Below, one piece after another: positions 7,116 to 7,580 of a DNA stretch of 7,580 nt. Made by a program: the position numbers and the translations under genes. This DNA is from Candidatus Moraniibacteriota bacterium (lineage in GTDB: Bacteria; Patescibacteriota; Minisyncoccia; Moranbacterales; UBA2206): contig DMXN01000001.1 in assembly GCA_003482885.1 (NCBI GenBank), forward strand, positions 1 to 7,580. Direction: 5' to 3'. The notes under the pieces are model-generated. The model saw only the letters and a program-made list of their open reading frames with translations, made no database searches and was not told the origin of the DNA. Every line of letters begins with the position of its first letter. Position 1 is the stretch's first letter.

Positions 7116-7144
7116 AGTCTACTTCAGATACTAATTTCTGTCAA
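7116..7144 (-). promoter_or_regulatory. Sigma-70-type promoter of the RM operon, predicted leaderless
   Basis: On the minus strand a perfect -35 box TTGACA (7139-7144) is followed after exactly 17 nt by TAGACT (7116-7121; four of six consensus bases, including T at positions 1 and 6). Six bases separate the -10 box from the ATG at 7109, so transcription would begin at or next to the A of the start codon and leave no 5' leader. This is a prediction from sequence only. Confidence 0.72.
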
Positions 7145-7196
7145 GTTTTTTATTACAGCCCAAGCCCTACTGTTTTTTATTATTCCACAATGCCCC

Positions 7197-7232
7197 ACCA
7201 ACAACACAAAACAGCCCTTTTTGAGGCTGTTT
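7197..7232 (-). terminator. Hairpin after tRNA-Asp, likely weak intrinsic terminator
   Basis: On the minus strand, AAACAGCC (7232-7225) pairs with GGCTGTTT (7216-7209) as a perfect 8-bp stem with an 8-base loop. It is followed by the U-rich but interrupted stretch TTTTGTGTTGTT. Its place 12 nt after the tRNA-Asp 3' end and before the RM promoter suits a terminator of the tRNA unit. The broken U-tract suggests some read-through. The opposite strand has no good U-tract. Confidence 0.55.
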
Positions 7233-7243
7233 ATTGCAATTAG

Positions 7244-7317
7244 CGGGGACGGCCGGACTCGAACCGGTGACCTACTGCGTGACAGGCAGTCGCTCTAACC
7301 AACTGAGCTACGCCCCC
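7244..7317 (-). tRNA. tRNA-Asp (GUC)
   Basis: A full cloverleaf can be drawn. The acceptor GGGGGCG pairs with CGTCCCC (one G-U), the D arm is GCTC...GAGC, the anticodon stem ACTGC/GCAGT holds the loop CTGTCAC (anticodon GTC), and the T loop is TTCGAGT. The discriminator base is G73, as expected for aspartate. CCA is not encoded (the next bases are CTA). The T stem has one A-C mismatch at 49-65. Confidence 0.95.
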
Positions 7318-7352
7318 GTTTTAGAATTTTTAATTTCCAATTTTTAATTTTT

Positions 7353-7413
7353 AAATAATTCTCCAATGTCTAAATTTTTTTAAAAAACAAACTGAGCCAT
7401 TGAGAATTTATTT
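7353..7413. repeat. AT-rich imperfect inverted repeat between tRNA-Asp and tRNA-Met
   Basis: The left arm (about 7353-7380, AAATAATTCTCCAATGTCT then A/T) and the right arm (about 7382-7413, reverse complement beginning AAAATAAATTCTCAATGGCT) are imperfect reverse complements that meet at a T7-A6 centre. Next to it, 7320-7352 repeats the unit ATTTTTAATTT with small changes. The spacer holds no gene. The hairpin could help separate the two tRNAs or be a remnant of a small repeat family. Confidence 0.5.
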
Positions 7414-7415
7414 TG

Positions 7416-7489
7416 TACCAGGAGTGAGACTCGAACTCACGACCTCAGCGTTATGAGTGCTGTGCTCTAACCAACTGAGCTATCCTGGC
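7416..7489 (-). tRNA. tRNA-Met (CAU), elongator type
   Basis: The acceptor GCCAGGA pairs with TCCTGGT (G1-U72 wobble), and the discriminator is A73. The D arm GCTCAGTTGGTTAGAGC is standard, the anticodon loop CTCATAA gives CAT, and the T arm GTGAG/CTCAC holds TTCGAGT. The closing pair 31-39 of the anticodon stem is A-C instead of a Watson-Crick pair. The body resembles elongator tRNA-Met; tRNA-Ile2, which also has a CAU anticodon (modified to lysidine), cannot be fully excluded. CCA is not encoded. Confidence 0.88.
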
Positions 7490-7497
7490 TTATAATG

Positions 7498-7569
7498 TTG
7501 CGGAGGCAGGATTCGAACCTGCAATCTTCTGGTTATGAGCCAGACGAGCTGCCATTGCTCCACCCCGCT
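7498..7569 (-). tRNA. Initiator tRNA-fMet (CAU)
   Basis: The sequence AGCGGGGTGGAGC at the 5' end and CCTCCGCAA at the 3' end leave positions 1 and 72 unpaired (A1, A72), the hallmark of bacterial initiator tRNAs. The anticodon loop is CTCATAA, and the T arm GCAGG/CCTGC is perfect. The anticodon stem is TCTGG/CCAGA, so only two of the three usual consecutive G-C pairs are present (29-41 is U-A). The D loop is short. CCA is not encoded. It lies 8 nt upstream of tRNA-Met, so the three tRNAs are probably one transcript. Confidence 0.93.
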
Positions 7570-7580
7570 ATGAAATTGAA

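Noticed and set aside
1..7580. CRISPR array or transposon
   Set aside because: No regularly spaced repeats, no transposase or integrase, and no terminal inverted repeats with target duplications were seen.

Overview
The window carries one long minus-strand type I restriction-modification (RM) locus, followed (on the right, also minus strand) by three tRNA genes. Read in the direction of transcription, the order is tRNA-fMet, tRNA-Met, tRNA-Asp, a weak hairpin terminator, a promoter, a half-size HsdS-like specificity protein, HsdM methyltransferase, a RhuM-family protein, a small HEPN-type protein, a full-length two-TRD HsdS, a BRO-family (Bro-N) protein, and the first 319 codons of HsdR, which runs off the left edge. 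Gaps between the genes are mostly 4 to 24 nt, with one 1-nt overlap and one 59-nt gap, so a single polycistronic unit is likely. There is no gene-free stretch above 300 bases; the largest gap (7110-7243) holds the promoter and the hairpin.

The genes should work together as follows. HsdM and one or both specificity proteins form the DNA adenine methyltransferase, and HsdR adds the ATP-driven translocase and nuclease. RhuM and BRO proteins are common passengers of such loci with poorly understood roles. The HEPN protein carries an RNase-type R-N-x4-H motif and resembles AbiU2-like abortive-infection proteins. It is translationally coupled to hsdS (TGATG overlap), which suggests a fallback RNA-cutting arm inside the RM operon, in concept like PrrC beside EcoprrI.

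The most unusual structure is a 66-bp direct repeat (55/66 identical). One copy is the 3' end of hsdM, and the other runs into the 5' end of the HEPN gene. The two copies bracket rhuM, so rhuM looks like a cassette dropped between hsdM and the HEPN-hsdS pair, or the product of recombination between related RM loci. The HEPN gene and parts of both hsdS genes are very AT-rich (60-base stretches of 20-23% GC) compared with hsdM (one stretch at 57%), which fits a mosaic origin.

The organism is bacterial and uses TGA as stop. Its tRNA genes do not encode CCA, almost no start has a Shine-Dalgarno sequence, and the first gene appears to be leaderless behind a TTGACA promoter. Together with the low-complexity AT-rich spacer between tRNAs, this reminds me of Candidate Phyla Radiation (Patescibacteria) genomes. 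That is an impression and not proof.
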